Below are positions 42,016-50,788 of a stretch of DNA of 64,000 nt, piece by piece. Position numbers and translations under genes: made by a program. The DNA is taken from assembly GCF_003352045.1 (NCBI RefSeq), contig NZ_CP025815.1, positions 62,001 through 126,000 of the forward strand. The letters are read 5' to 3'. Source of the DNA: Sulfitobacter sp. JL08. GTDB taxonomy: Bacteria; Pseudomonadota; Alphaproteobacteria; Rhodobacterales; Rhodobacteraceae. The notes below the pieces were generated by a model. That model did not search any database, had not been told where the DNA came from, and saw nothing but the letters and a program-made list of their open reading frames with translations. The stretch's first letter is position 1. Each line of letters opens with the position of its first letter.

Positions 42016-43106
42016 AGGATATGTCCGGATTTGGCCGCCTTGGTGGCCAGGTAATTCCGGTTCTGCGCGGTTTGCCCCACCTTTAGTGGCACACGTTCCA
42101 CCACCCTGATGCCGGTATTTTCCATCGATGTCACCTTGGCCGGATTGTTTGTCAGCAACCGGACAGAGGAAAACCCCATTGATTTCAAAATATTGGCACC
42201 AATGCGAAAATCGCGTTCGTCATCTTCAAACCCAAGGCGGTGGTTGGCCTCGACCGTGTCGAACCCCTGATCCTGAAGCGAATAGGCGCGCATCTTGTTG
42301 GCCAGACCGATCCCGCGCCCTTCCTGATTCAGATACAAAAGAACCCCGGTGCCCTCGGCCCCCATCTGCGCCAGCGCGCCACGCAATTGTGGTCCGCAAT
42401 CGCATTTCAGGCTGCCCATCAGATCGCCGGTGAAACAGGCCGAATGCAGACGCGCCAGCACCGGTTTCGTGCGGTCCGGACGGCCGATTTCGATAGCATA
42501 ATGTTCCTCGCCGCCATCTTCGGGCCGATAGATATGCAGACGCCCCGCCTCGGATACATCCATCGGCAGGCGCGCGCTGACAACCGGGTGCAGCGGGCTG
42601 GATCGTGCCAGCAGGGGCTCCGCCAACACCGCTGGCACCACAGTAAGCGAATTTTTGGCGGCAAAATCAGCCGCCTGCGGTAAGTCGAGTATCAGCGCGG
42701 CGGGCAGCAAGCGGGCCGTCTTTGCAAGATCAACGGCCATCCGATGCAAGGCGGCATTGCCGTCACGCTGCGCGATCAGGGGCCCTTTCATCGGTGATTT
42801 CAGATCATCCGCCGGATCGGCCACCCCCAAAACCCACGGCAAACCGGCATCCGGTGGCAATGTGATCCGGGCGATATCACCGTCATAGGCACGTGCTTTT
42901 AGCGTTTCGGCGCGCCGCGCGGTGATTGCCAGTACCGCTGTGCCACCCAAAGCGTGCAGATCGGCCAATCGCTGCGCGTCTGTCGTTTCTGCAGCCATCG
43001 CCAGAACCGCCTGACCCTCCGTGCCCACCAGCACAACAGGCACCCCCATGCGCAGATCGGCACGGGCGCGGGCCAGCAATTCGGTGATATCAGGTGCAAA
43101 ACTCAT
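42012..43106 (-). CDS. ribA: GTP cyclohydrolase II with an extra N-terminal domain
   Basis: RibA opens the imidazole ring of GTP in riboflavin synthesis. The C-terminal half (from about residue 190) holds the enzyme: zinc-binding CFTGDLMGSLKCDC (three Cys), LLYLNQEGRGIGLANKMRAYSLQDQGFDTVEANHRLGF, given in part as NQEGRGIGLANK, and LLTNNPAKV. The N-terminal ~190 residues resemble the RibB-like domain of bifunctional enzymes but lack its usual catalytic acid cluster (the visible segment is LVGTEGQAVLAMAAETTD). The enzyme is probably monofunctional in this class. Same strand as L,D-transpeptidase (4-base overlap). Confidence 0.88.
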   Translation of the reverse strand: MSFAPDITELLARARADLRMGVPVVLVGTEGQAVLAMAAETTDAQRLADLHALGGTAVLAITARRAETLKARAYDGDIARITLPPDAGLPWVLGVADPADDLKSPMKGPLIAQRDGNAALHRMAVDLAKTARLLPAALILDLPQAADFAAKNSLTVVPAVLAEPLLARSSPLHPVVSARLPMDVSEAGRLHIYRPEDGGEEHYAIEIGRPDRTKPVLARLHSACFTGDLMGSLKCDCGPQLRGALAQMGAEGTGVLLYLNQEGRGIGLANKMRAYSLQDQGFDTVEANHRLGFEDDERDFRIGANILKSMGFSSVRLLTNNPAKVTSMENTGIRVVERVPLKVGQTAQNRNYLATKAAKSGHIL

Positions 43107-43268
43107 CAGGGTTCTTATCTTGGCGTCGTTGCGTCAGTCTAGTGTGTCCTGCAACAAGATGAAACATTTGCCCCGCTCCTAACACGAGGGCGTGAAAAGA
43201 TGCAGCAAATCTTGCCGAACGGGGGGACTGGCCTCATTTGATAGGCAACAGCAGCAGGAGGCGCCGAA

Positions 43269-43955
43269 ATGGGGCAACTTAAAAAGATACTTTTGGTGGA
43301 TGATGACGACGATCTGCGCGAGGCGCTGAGCGAACAACTGGTCATGACCGAAGATTTCGATGTGTTCGAGGCCGGCAACGGCAGCCAGGCCATGGAGCGT
43401 GCGAAAGAGGCACTTTATGATCTGGTGATACTGGATGTCGGCCTGCCCGATACGGACGGCCGCGAACTGTGCCGCCTGATGCGCAAGCAAGGCGTAAAAA
43501 GCCCGATTGTCATGCTGACCGGTCACGATACCGATGCTGATACCATTCTGGGGCTGGATGCGGGGGCCAATGATTACGTGTCCAAACCCTTCAAGTTTCC
43601 GGTACTTCTGGCCCGGATCCGTGCACAGTTGCGCCAGCACGAACAATCCGAAGATGCCGTATTTACGCTGGGGCCATACACGTTCAAACCGGCAATGAAG
43701 ATGCTGATCACCGAAGATGATCGCAAGATCAGGCTGACCGAAAAGGAAACCAACATCCTGAAGTTTCTGTACCGGTCGACAGACGGGATTGTGGCGCGTG
43801 ATGTATTGCTGCACGAGGTGTGGGGCTACAACGCCGGTGTCACCACACACACACTGGAAACGCATATCTACCGCTTGCGCCAGAAGATCGAGGCCGACCC
43901 GTCAAATGCACGTCTTCTGGTCACGGAATCGGGTGGTTACCGGTTGGTCGCATGA
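43269..43955 (+). CDS. OmpR/PhoB-type response regulator
   Basis: A 228-residue two-component regulator. Receiver domain: acidic pocket LVDDDDD (residues 9-15), phospho-acceptor Asp56 in LVILDVGLP, and conserved Lys106 in YVSKPFK. A winged-helix DNA-binding domain follows, with LTEKETNILKFLYRS and VTTHTLETHIYRLRQKIE. The ATG has AGGAGG seven bases upstream. No histidine kinase gene is next to it, so its kinase is elsewhere. A 20-residue frame and a possible small RNA follow the stop. Confidence 0.93.
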   Translation: MGQLKKILLVDDDDDLREALSEQLVMTEDFDVFEAGNGSQAMERAKEALYDLVILDVGLPDTDGRELCRLMRKQGVKSPIVMLTGHDTDADTILGLDAGANDYVSKPFKFPVLLARIRAQLRQHEQSEDAVFTLGPYTFKPAMKMLITEDDRKIRLTEKETNILKFLYRSTDGIVARDVLLHEVWGYNAGVTTHTLETHIYRLRQKIEADPSNARLLVTESGGYRLVA

Positions 43956-44014
43956 AGAAATTGTCTGCAAAACTATTGACCCAGATCAAAGACGCACCCC
44001 AGCGTCATGTTTAG
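43952..44014 (+). CDS. Possible 20-residue micropeptide coupled to the response regulator
   Basis: MKKLSAKLLTQIKDAPQRHV is encoded from an ATG that overlaps the response-regulator TGA (ATGA at 43952-43955), so reinitiation would be easy. It is basic and could form an amphipathic helix. It is too short for a family assignment. It contains the FNR-like sequence TTGACCCAGATCAA, which could be chance. Alternatives are no translation or a leader for the next transcript. Confidence 0.3.
   Translation: MKKLSAKLLTQIKDAPQRHV
43976..43989 (+). promoter_or_regulatory. FNR-like box, within coding sequence of the micropeptide
   Basis: TTGACCCAGATCAA matches TTGAC-N4-ATCAA. It lies inside the candidate 20-residue frame, about 48 bases before the possible small RNA start and 238 before exonuclease III. 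The -10 at the class II distance (TAGGTC, 44012-44017) is poor, so it may be a chance match. Confidence 0.3.
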
Positions 44015-44023
44015 GTCTTAACC

Positions 44024-44098
44024 ATACCGCGCATGTCCGGTGGCTTGACATGCACCTCCCTGTTGGACTTGGCCGGGCCTTGCGCCCGGTCTTTTTTT
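44024..44098 (+). ncRNA. Possible small RNA with anti-Shine-Dalgarno stretch
   Basis: Downstream of the response regulator lies a 75-base stretch with small-RNA architecture. A GCATGTC/GACATGC hairpin (44031-44053) is followed by an unpaired ACCTCCCTGTTGG with the CCTCCC core (44055-44060) that is complementary to Shine-Dalgarno sites, then the terminator hairpin with T7. The 5' end is estimated, not seen. It could instead be the processed or unprocessed 3' end of the response-regulator mRNA. Confidence 0.35.
44071..44098 (+). terminator. Rho-independent terminator after the response regulator
   Basis: GGCCGGGC pairs with GCCCGGTC (one G.U) around a five-base loop and is followed by T7. It ends the response-regulator transcript and any small RNA in this stretch. 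Confidence 0.9.
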
Positions 44099-44213
44099 GT
44101 CTGCCAATGATGCGTGACAAGAAAGGAAAGTTTTCGACAGGAGCGATGGCGCGGGTTGAGGCTGCAACAAGGTCCGGATAGGGTCGCCGAACCATAGACC
44201 GGAGCCAGCCAAT

Positions 44214-45002
44214 ATGTCGTTTACCCTTGCCACGTGGAATATCAATTCGGTCCGGTTGCGTGAACCGATTGTGTGCAAGCTGCTGGCCGAATACGGGCCT
44301 GATGTCCTGTGTTTGCAGGAATGCAAATCACCCGTCGACAAAATCCCCCGCGATGCTTTTTCGGATCTGGGATACACCCACATGGTTGCGCGGGGTGACA
44401 AGGGCTACAACGGTGTTGCGATCCTGTCGAAACTGCCGATGGTCGAGGCAAGCGCACAGGATTTCGCTGCTCTTGGCCACGCGCGCCATATTGCTGGACG
44501 TCTGGAAAACGGCGTTACGATCCATAATTTCTATGTGCCCGCGGGCGGCGATGTTCCCGATCGCAAGGTGAATGAAAAATTCGGCCAGAAGCTGGATTAC
44601 CTGACCGACATGCGCGACTGGTTCCATCGCGAACCGCCGCAGAAATCCATTCTGGTGGGTGATCTGAACATTGCCCCGAGAGAGGACGATGTCTGGAGCC
44701 ACAAGCAACTGCTGAAAGTGGTCAGCCACACACCGGTCGAGGTGGAACAGTTCGCCCAGACACAGGATGCCGGAAACTGGGTCGATATCACCCGTCAGGA
44801 TATCCCCGATGGGTTGCTTTACAGCTGGTGGTCTTACCGCGCCAAAGACTGGTCTGCCGCCGACAAGGGGCGGCGGCTGGATCATGTCTGGGCAACACAG
44901 GACATTTCCAATGCAGGCCATTCCAGCCATATCCTGCGCGATGCGCGCGGATGGGAAAAACCCAGCGATCACGCACCGGTTTTTGCAAGTTTTGACCTTT
45001 GA
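44214..45002 (+). CDS. xth: Exodeoxyribonuclease III
   Basis: An AP endonuclease and 3'-phosphatase that repairs oxidised DNA. 262 residues. Visible motifs: ATWNINSVRLR, LCLQECKSP with the metal-binding Glu, GYNGVAILSKL, LVGDLNIAPREDDVW, and SDHAPVFASFDL with the final Asp-His. All the catalytic residues missing from the EEP-fold protein at 4.5 kb are intact here. GGAG precedes the ATG. Symbol given as xth because XthA-like alleles differ in naming. Confidence 0.95.
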   Translation: MSFTLATWNINSVRLREPIVCKLLAEYGPDVLCLQECKSPVDKIPRDAFSDLGYTHMVARGDKGYNGVAILSKLPMVEASAQDFAALGHARHIAGRLENGVTIHNFYVPAGGDVPDRKVNEKFGQKLDYLTDMRDWFHREPPQKSILVGDLNIAPREDDVWSHKQLLKVVSHTPVEVEQFAQTQDAGNWVDITRQDIPDGLLYSWWSYRAKDWSAADKGRRLDHVWATQDISNAGHSSHILRDARGWEKPSDHAPVFASFDL

Positions 45003-45065
45003 TTCCCCGCGCTGCGCCCTCATATAGGCAGGAACAGCGCGAAAAATGATTGCGAGGACGAAAAG

Positions 45066-45986
45066 ATGATTGATCTGGACCTTTCCGGCGCACCTGCTGC
45101 CGATGCCAATCTGATCAAGGACGGAACCGAAGCCACGTTCATGGCGGATGTGGTGGATGCGTCCGCCGAAACCCCGGTGATCGTGGATTTCTGGGCACCC
45201 TGGTGCGGCCCGTGCAAAACACTCGGCCCGATGCTGGAAAACGCCGTGCGCGCCGCAAAGGGTGCGGTCAAAATGGTCAAGGTGAACGTGGACGAGGCGC
45301 AGGCGATCGCCGGTCAGTTGCAAATCCAGTCGATTCCGACCGTTTATGCGTTTTACAAGGGGCAGCCGGTTGACGGGTTTCAGGGTGCTGTACCCGAATC
45401 GGAAATCAAGGCGTTCGTGGATCGTGTGATCAAGGCGGGCGGAGGTGAAGCACCGGGTGACAGCCTGAATGATGCGGTAGACGCCGCCGAGGAAATGCTG
45501 GCCGAAGGCGCGGCAACGGATGCGGCGCAGACCTTTGCCGCGGTTCTGGGTGAAGACCCGAACCATGCGGGTGCCTATTCTGGTATGGTGCGCGCGCATA
45601 TCGCGATGGATGATCTGGATCAGGCCGAAGCGATCCTGAACGGAGCGCCTGCGGCAATTTCCAAATCGCCCGAACTGGAAGCCGCCCATGCCCAGCTTGA
45701 ATTGGCGCGTCAGGCGGCCAGCGCCGGACCGGTTGATGATCTGAAGGCAGCGGTCGAGGCCAGCCCGGATGATCATCAGGCACGGTTCGATCTGGCACTG
45801 GCCCTGCATGCCGCAGGCGATGTTCAGGGGGCGGTTGATGCCCTGCTTGAAATATTCCGGCGGGATCGCGAATGGAATGACAGCGCCGCAAAAACCCAGC
45901 TTTTCACCATCTTCGATGCGTTGAAACCGAATGACCCTGTGGTGCTGAACGGGCGCAGAAAACTCAGTTCGATGATATTTGCCTAA
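45066..45986 (+). CDS. Thioredoxin with C-terminal TPR-like repeats (CnoX/YbbN type)
   Basis: A 306-residue fusion of a thioredoxin domain (residues about 1-115, WAPWCGPCKTLGP with C47/C50) and an alpha-helical TPR-like domain (GEDPNHAGAYSGMVRAHIAMDDLDQAEAIL onwards, cited in part as AGAYSGMVRAHIAMDD). Such proteins are chaperedoxins that hold stress-oxidised substrates for folding by GroEL. Here both redox Cys are kept, unlike the Escherichia version with SXXC. Follows xth and has GAGGA nine bases before the ATG. Confidence 0.92.
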   Translation: MIDLDLSGAPAADANLIKDGTEATFMADVVDASAETPVIVDFWAPWCGPCKTLGPMLENAVRAAKGAVKMVKVNVDEAQAIAGQLQIQSIPTVYAFYKGQPVDGFQGAVPESEIKAFVDRVIKAGGGEAPGDSLNDAVDAAEEMLAEGAATDAAQTFAAVLGEDPNHAGAYSGMVRAHIAMDDLDQAEAILNGAPAAISKSPELEAAHAQLELARQAASAGPVDDLKAAVEASPDDHQARFDLALALHAAGDVQGAVDALLEIFRRDREWNDSAAKTQLFTIFDALKPNDPVVLNGRRKLSSMIFA

Positions 45987-46012
45987 AGCGGTGGCTGGGC
46001 TAGGTTTGGTGA

Positions 46013-46657
46013 ATGAAAAAAGCAACTGATCTTCCCGATATCATCCCGGTGTTTCCTTTACCCGGGGCGTTGCTTTTACCGCGATCACGGTTGCCACTTC
46101 ACATCTTTGAACCGCGCTATCTGCAAATGTTCGAAGATGCGCTGAAAACGTCAGGTCGCCTTATCGGAATGGTCCAGCCGAACGAGGTTCCGGGCCGGGA
46201 CGGAACCGGTTTGCATGCCATCGGCTGCGCCGGTCGGATCACGCAGTTTTCCGAAACCGAAGACGGCCGGTACATGATCACCCTGTCGGGCATGTCGCGG
46301 TTTCGCGTCCTATCCGAGGTTAAGGGCTTTTTGCCCTATCGGAGATGCGAGGTGAACTGGGACGGGTTCGAGCGTGATCTGGGCCGCGAGGAAAAGGACG
46401 CAGCGTTCGAACGCAGCGGATTCCTGGATCTTCTGGGCCGTTATTTCAGCGCCCGCGATCTGTCTGCTGACTGGGAAACCCTTAAGGACGCCGATGATGA
46501 ATTGCTGGTCAATTCGCTGTCGATGCTGCTGGATTTCGATCCGGAAGACAAACAGGCCCTGCTTGAAGCGCCATCCCTGTCGACGCGTCGCGAAACGTTG
46601 GTCACTCTGATCGAATACAAACTGCGCGCCGGTGACGGCAAGGACATGATGCAATGA
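46013..46657 (+). CDS. LON substrate-binding-domain protein
   Basis: A 214-residue protein containing only the N-terminal domain of Lon protease, without ATPase or protease parts. Seen: [34 protein letters not shown], cited in part as [20 protein letters not shown], and [21 protein letters not shown]. Its role is unknown; similar proteins may bind unfolded polypeptides. It starts 27 bases after the thioredoxin gene and overlaps the Trm112-like gene by 4 bases. Confidence 0.9.
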   Translation: MKKATDLPDIIPVFPLPGALLLPRSRLPLHIFEPRYLQMFEDALKTSGRLIGMVQPNEVPGRDGTGLHAIGCAGRITQFSETEDGRYMITLSGMSRFRVLSEVKGFLPYRRCEVNWDGFERDLGREEKDAAFERSGFLDLLGRYFSARDLSADWETLKDADDELLVNSLSMLLDFDPEDKQALLEAPSLSTRRETLVTLIEYKLRAGDGKDMMQ

Positions 46658-46839
46658 ATGACGAACCCACCAAATTTGATCGCCGGATGCTGGAAGCCCT
46701 GATTTGCCCGCGCACCTACGGGCAACTGGAATACGATGCCAAGGCGCAGGAACTGGTATCCAAAGCGGCCAATCTGGCCTTTCCGATCCGCAACGGCATT
46801 CCGGTCATGCTGGTTGACGAAGCGCGCGTTCTGGACTGA
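46654..46839 (+). CDS. Trm112-like zinc-ribbon-type small protein
   Basis: A 61-residue protein. Core: [41 protein letters not shown], cited in part as [17 protein letters not shown] and [17 protein letters not shown]. The family fold usually carries Cys pairs for zinc; here one Cys pair position is partly lost (only ICP), so zinc binding is uncertain. In eukaryotes and archaea Trm112 activates methyltransferases; bacterial members are often activators of unknown partners. It is translationally coupled (ATGA) to the LON-domain gene. Confidence 0.85.
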   Translation: MNDEPTKFDRRMLEALICPRTYGQLEYDAKAQELVSKAANLAFPIRNGIPVMLVDEARVLD

Positions 46840-46841
46840 CC

Positions 46842-48068
46842 CTAGATCGCTTTGCCCTGCATCAGACGGGGCACATCGCCGGTCAGACCGGCGGCCTCGC
46901 GGATAAACCCGCGCCGCAGCGACGGGATCGCATTCACGATACCCATGCCAATGTCCCGGCCCGCCCGAAGCAGCGCGTTATCGTTCGAAAACAGACGGTT
47001 GAACGCATCGGTGGCCGCAGCCAGCGTGGCCGTATCAAACCTGCGCCATTGTTCATAGCGTTCCAGAACCAGCGGTGATCCGATATCTTCGCCGCGTCGC
47101 GCCGCCAGTGTCAGCGTTTCCGCCAGTGCGGCGACATCCCGCAATCCGGCGTTCAATCCCTGCCCTGCAATCGGGTGCACACCATGTGCCGCATCGCCGA
47201 TCAGGGCCAGGCGCGGGGCGACAAACCGGTTCGCAATGGTCAGGTTCAGCGGATAGGTAAACCGTTTTCCGGCCAATGAAATATCACCCAGAAAATCACC
47301 AAAACGCGGGCGCAGAACGTCAAGATATCCGGCATCGTCCAGCGCATTGATCCTTTGCGCTTCGGCGTCTGTCTCGCTCCAGACGATGGAACATCGGTTT
47401 CCGGTCAGCGGCAGGATGGCCAGGGGCCCCGGCGGCATGAAAAACTGGTGCGCGATACCGTTGTGGGGCTTTTCGTGGGCGACGGCACAGACCAGCGCGG
47501 TTTGCCCGTATCCCCAGCCTGTGCGCTTGATACCGGCCCGTTCTGCCGTACCACTGGCGCGTCCGTCCGATCCGATCAGAAGTGATCCAGTGATGATTTT
47601 GCCGCTGTCCAGTGTCACACTGGCAGAGGCTGGCCCGACAGATTGCGCAACAACGGTTTTGCCTGACAAATGGGTGATACCCGGCGTTGCTGCCATTGCA
47701 TCCAGAAAGGCACGGCGCAAATGCCGGTCTTCCACCATGTACCCCATCGGACCTTCTTCGATCTCGGCATGGTCGAAATGCATGAAAAACGGCGAAGGCC
47801 CTTCACCGGCCCGCCCGTCTGTCACCTTGATCTCAAGCATGGGTTCGGCATGTTCGGCAATATCCTGCCAAATACCGATTCCATCCAGCAGGCGCTGCGA
47901 TGTCAGCGCCAAAGCATAAGACCGGCCGTCAAACGCGGCATTCCTGCGTATTTTTTCGCTCAGCGCGTCAATGACGGTGACCGAGAAGCCTGTCTGCGCA
48001 AGGGCCAGTGCCAATGCTGGCCCGTTCAACCCGCCGCCGACTATGATGATATCGCTTTGTTTCTGCAT
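46842..48068 (-). CDS. FAD-dependent monooxygenase of the UbiH/UbiF type
   Basis: A 408-residue flavin hydroxylase, probably in ubiquinone synthesis. Seen: IIIVGGGLNGPALALALAQTG for FAD (residues about 8-28), the DG motif LLIGSDGRASGTAERAG and LALIGDAAHGVHPIAGQGLNAGLRDVAALAE, cited in part as LIGDAAHGVHPIAGQGLN. ATG 48068 matches the family start; the frame reaches an upstream ATG at 48104. Convergent with the Trm112-like gene (2 bases apart). UbiH, UbiI or UbiF cannot be separated by eye. Confidence 0.9.
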   Translation of the reverse strand: MQKQSDIIIVGGGLNGPALALALAQTGFSVTVIDALSEKIRRNAAFDGRSYALALTSQRLLDGIGIWQDIAEHAEPMLEIKVTDGRAGEGPSPFFMHFDHAEIEEGPMGYMVEDRHLRRAFLDAMAATPGITHLSGKTVVAQSVGPASASVTLDSGKIITGSLLIGSDGRASGTAERAGIKRTGWGYGQTALVCAVAHEKPHNGIAHQFFMPPGPLAILPLTGNRCSIVWSETDAEAQRINALDDAGYLDVLRPRFGDFLGDISLAGKRFTYPLNLTIANRFVAPRLALIGDAAHGVHPIAGQGLNAGLRDVAALAETLTLAARRGEDIGSPLVLERYEQWRRFDTATLAAATDAFNRLFSNDNALLRAGRDIGMGIVNAIPSLRRGFIREAAGLTGDVPRLMQGKAI

Positions 48069-48152
48069 GCGTCTGAATATGACTGCGCGAACGGGATTGT
48101 CCATGTGCGGTGCTGTCGCTACCCTTACGTCACATTGTTTGGGGGAACAGGT

Positions 48153-49481
48153 ATGAAGGACTGGTTAAGCACGAGTGCTGCAGATTTGGGGCGGGCGATT
48201 GCATCGGGTGAAATTGATCCGGTTGCCCTGACGCAAACCTATCTGGATGCCATTGATGCGCACCCCCTGCGCGACCGGATTTATGCCCGCGTCACCCATG
48301 ACCGCGCGCTGGCCGAAGCAAAGGCCGCCGCCGCACGCGCGCAATCCGGGCATCGCCTTTCGCTGCTTGACGGTGTGCCGATCAGCTGGAAAGACCTGTT
48401 TGACAGTGCAGGGGTCGCAACCGAAGCAGGCAGTGCACTTTTGAAGAACCGTGTCCCCGATACCGATGCCGTTGTTCTGGCCAATGCAACGGCCATGGGC
48501 CTGGTGTGTCTGGGCAAAACCCACATGAGCGAACTGGCTTTTTCCGGTCTGGGCTACAATCCGGTCACGGCGACCCCCCCGTCGGTCAACGACCCTGACA
48601 GCGTTGCAGGCGGGTCTTCGTCCGGGGCTGCGGCGTCGGTGGCATTTGGTCTGGCGGCAGGCGCGATCGGGTCTGATACAGGCGGGTCTGTGCGTATTCC
48701 GGCCGCGTGGAACGATCTGGTCGGGCTGAAAACAACATCGGGGCGGGTGACTTTGGAAGGGATCGTGCCGTTATGTCTGCGGTTTGACACGGTCGGGCCG
48801 CTGGCCCGCACTGTTGAGGATGCCGCTCTGCTTCTGGCCGCTGTGGAAGGCCGGAAAGCCGCCGATCTGCGCGGCGCATCCCTGAAAGGCAAACGGATCG
48901 CGATGCTGCAAACATCCGCGATGGACGATGTGCGCGACGAACCAATGGCCGCCTATGAAGGCGCTATCGAAAAGATCGCACAGGCAGGCGCGGTGATCGA
49001 ACCGTTGCACGTTCCGGAACTTAAAGATGCCATGGCCTTGACCGGCGTGGTTTACACCACCGAAGCCTATGGTCTGTGGCGCGATGTGATCGAAGCTAAC
49101 CCGGACCTGATGTTTGCCGAAATCCTTGAACGGTTCCGGCTGGGCAAAGCCGTGTCCGGCCCCGATTACGTGGCCGCTTGGGCCAAGCTGGAAACCTGCC
49201 GGATGGCCTATGATCAGGCCACTGCGGGCTTTGATTTCGTTGTGTGCCCGACCGCGCCGATTTTGCCGCCCAACCTCGAACGTTTGAACAGCGATCATGA
49301 CTATTATGTCACAGAAAACCTGCTGTCCCTGCGCAACACCCGCATAGCAAATCTGATGGGGATCGCGTCGCTTACAATACCTACAGGCGTGCCCAGCTGT
49401 GGAATTCAGTTGATGACACCGCCCGATACCGAAGAACAGCTGTTGCGGCTGGGGGCTGCGGTGGAAACGGCGTTGTCCTAA
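48153..49481 (+). CDS. Amidase-signature family hydrolase
   Basis: A 442-residue amidase. The Ser-cis-Ser-Lys triad is visible: Lys in VPISWKDLF, and the Ser pair in GGSSSGAAASVAFGLAAGAIGSDTGGSVRIPAA (cited in part as GGSSSGAAAS and DTGGSVRIPAA). Substrate unknown; it could hydrolyse an amide or be a GatA-related enzyme, but gatB/gatC are absent. ATG 48153 has GGGGGAACAGGT just before it. An upstream frame extension to 47670 overlaps the ubiH-type gene and is rejected. Divergent from it with about 85 bases between. Confidence 0.9.
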   Translation: MKDWLSTSAADLGRAIASGEIDPVALTQTYLDAIDAHPLRDRIYARVTHDRALAEAKAAAARAQSGHRLSLLDGVPISWKDLFDSAGVATEAGSALLKNRVPDTDAVVLANATAMGLVCLGKTHMSELAFSGLGYNPVTATPPSVNDPDSVAGGSSSGAAASVAFGLAAGAIGSDTGGSVRIPAAWNDLVGLKTTSGRVTLEGIVPLCLRFDTVGPLARTVEDAALLLAAVEGRKAADLRGASLKGKRIAMLQTSAMDDVRDEPMAAYEGAIEKIAQAGAVIEPLHVPELKDAMALTGVVYTTEAYGLWRDVIEANPDLMFAEILERFRLGKAVSGPDYVAAWAKLETCRMAYDQATAGFDFVVCPTAPILPPNLERLNSDHDYYVTENLLSLRNTRIANLMGIASLTIPTGVPSCGIQLMTPPDTEEQLLRLGAAVETALS

Positions 49482-49589
49482 AAACCACATATCCCTTTCA
49501 ATCGCACCACTTTTTCTGGACGCAGCCGCATCGCTTGGATACCTTGGGCCAAACGGGACGCCAATGATCCCGACCCTGAGGCAGTTTTG

Positions 49590-50771
49590 ATGAAGTTTCC
49601 CGAGCGGTTTTCGAACCTTCCGGCCCATGCGTGGCCCCGTTTGCGGGCCCTTTTGGATGTGCATGCGCCCGGTGGCGATGTGATCAACATGACAATCGGT
49701 GAACCCAAACACAGCTTTCCGGCTTGGGTTACGCAGGTGATTTCCGACAACGCAGCCGGGTTCAACAGCTACCCTCCCAACGAAGGGTCAGACGCGTTGC
49801 GCGGTGCCATTGCGGGCTGGATCAAACGCCGCTACGGCGTGGATGTTGATGCTGCCAGCCAGATCATGGCGCTGAACGGTACGCGCGAGGGGCTGTATAA
49901 CGCTGCCATGGCGCTGTGCCCTGAAACCAAAAACGGCCAGCAACCGGTGGTTCTGACCCCGAACCCGTTTTATCAGGTCTATATGGTCGCCGCGATCTCT
50001 GTGCAGGCGGAACCGGTTTATGTGCCGGCAACGCGGGAAACCGGCCATTTGCCCGATTTTGCGGCGCTTCCGGCCGAGATTCTGGATCGCACCACAATTG
50101 CCTATGTCTGTTCCCCCGCCAATCCACAGGGCGCTGTTGCCGATGAAACCTATTGGCGTCGCCTGATCGAACTGGCGGAAAAACACGATTTCCAGATTTT
50201 TGCTGACGAGTGTTATTCCGAAATATACCGCGATACCGCCCCGAAAGGCGCCATCGAGGTGGCCAGCGCGATGGGGGCCGATCCCGAGCGCGTGCTGATT
50301 TTCCATTCGCTTTCCAAGCGGTCCAACCTGCCCGGATTGCGATCCGGTTTTGTGGCGGGTGGACCTGAAAGCATCCGGCGTATCCAGCAATTGCGCAACT
50401 ACGCGGGCGCGCCTTTGCCCTTGCCGTTGCAGGCTGCTGCCGCCGCTGTCTGGGCCGACGAAGACCATGTGATTGAAAACCGCCGCCTTTACGCCGAAAA
50501 ATTCGATCTGGCCGACAGGATATTGGGCAACGTGGCAGGGTACCGTTCCCCCGAAGCCGGATTTTTCCTGTGGCTGCCCGTTCCGGATGGCGAGGCTGCG
50601 GCACTGAAGCTTTGGCAGGATACGGGCGTTCGGGTGCTGCCCGGATCGTATCTGAGCCAGGATGTACACGGGGAAAACCCGGGTGCTGGATATATTCGGG
50701 TCGCTTTGGTGGCCCCAAAAGAGGACACGCAGCGCGGGTTGGAAACCATCCGCGATTGCCTGTTCCAATAA
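49590..50771 (+). CDS. Class I/II PLP aminotransferase (DapC-like)
   Basis: A 393-residue fold-type I aminotransferase. PLP Lys243 is in [14 protein letters not shown], Asp of the PLP pyridine in [10 protein letters not shown], and NPQG/N in [11 protein letters not shown]. The [13 protein letters not shown] segment is typical of N-succinyl-L,L-diaminopimelate aminotransferase (DapC) and close relatives, so a role in lysine/peptidoglycan precursor synthesis is likely but not certain. It is 17 bases before ftsK on the same strand. Confidence 0.88.
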   Translation: MKFPERFSNLPAHAWPRLRALLDVHAPGGDVINMTIGEPKHSFPAWVTQVISDNAAGFNSYPPNEGSDALRGAIAGWIKRRYGVDVDAASQIMALNGTREGLYNAAMALCPETKNGQQPVVLTPNPFYQVYMVAAISVQAEPVYVPATRETGHLPDFAALPAEILDRTTIAYVCSPANPQGAVADETYWRRLIELAEKHDFQIFADECYSEIYRDTAPKGAIEVASAMGADPERVLIFHSLSKRSNLPGLRSGFVAGGPESIRRIQQLRNYAGAPLPLPLQAAAAAVWADEDHVIENRRLYAEKFDLADRILGNVAGYRSPEAGFFLWLPVPDGEAAALKLWQDTGVRVLPGSYLSQDVHGENPGAGYIRVALVAPKEDTQRGLETIRDCLFQ

Positions 50772-50788
50772 AAGACGAGGTAGAGAGT

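Noticed and set aside
43952-44014. FNR-like box TTGACCCAGATCAA as a real regulator site for exonuclease III
   Set aside because: It is inside a candidate short frame, the -10 at the class II distance is poor, and a strong terminator separates it from xth, so listed only with low confidence.
44328-46025. Minus-strand open frame of 565 codons opposite xth and the thioredoxin gene
   Set aside because: It shadows two clearly recognised genes, has no ribosome site and no known motif.
47670-48152. N-terminal extension of the amidase frame to 47670
   Set aside because: It overlaps the UbiH-type gene, has no similarity to amidases, and ATG 48153 has a good ribosome site and family-type start.
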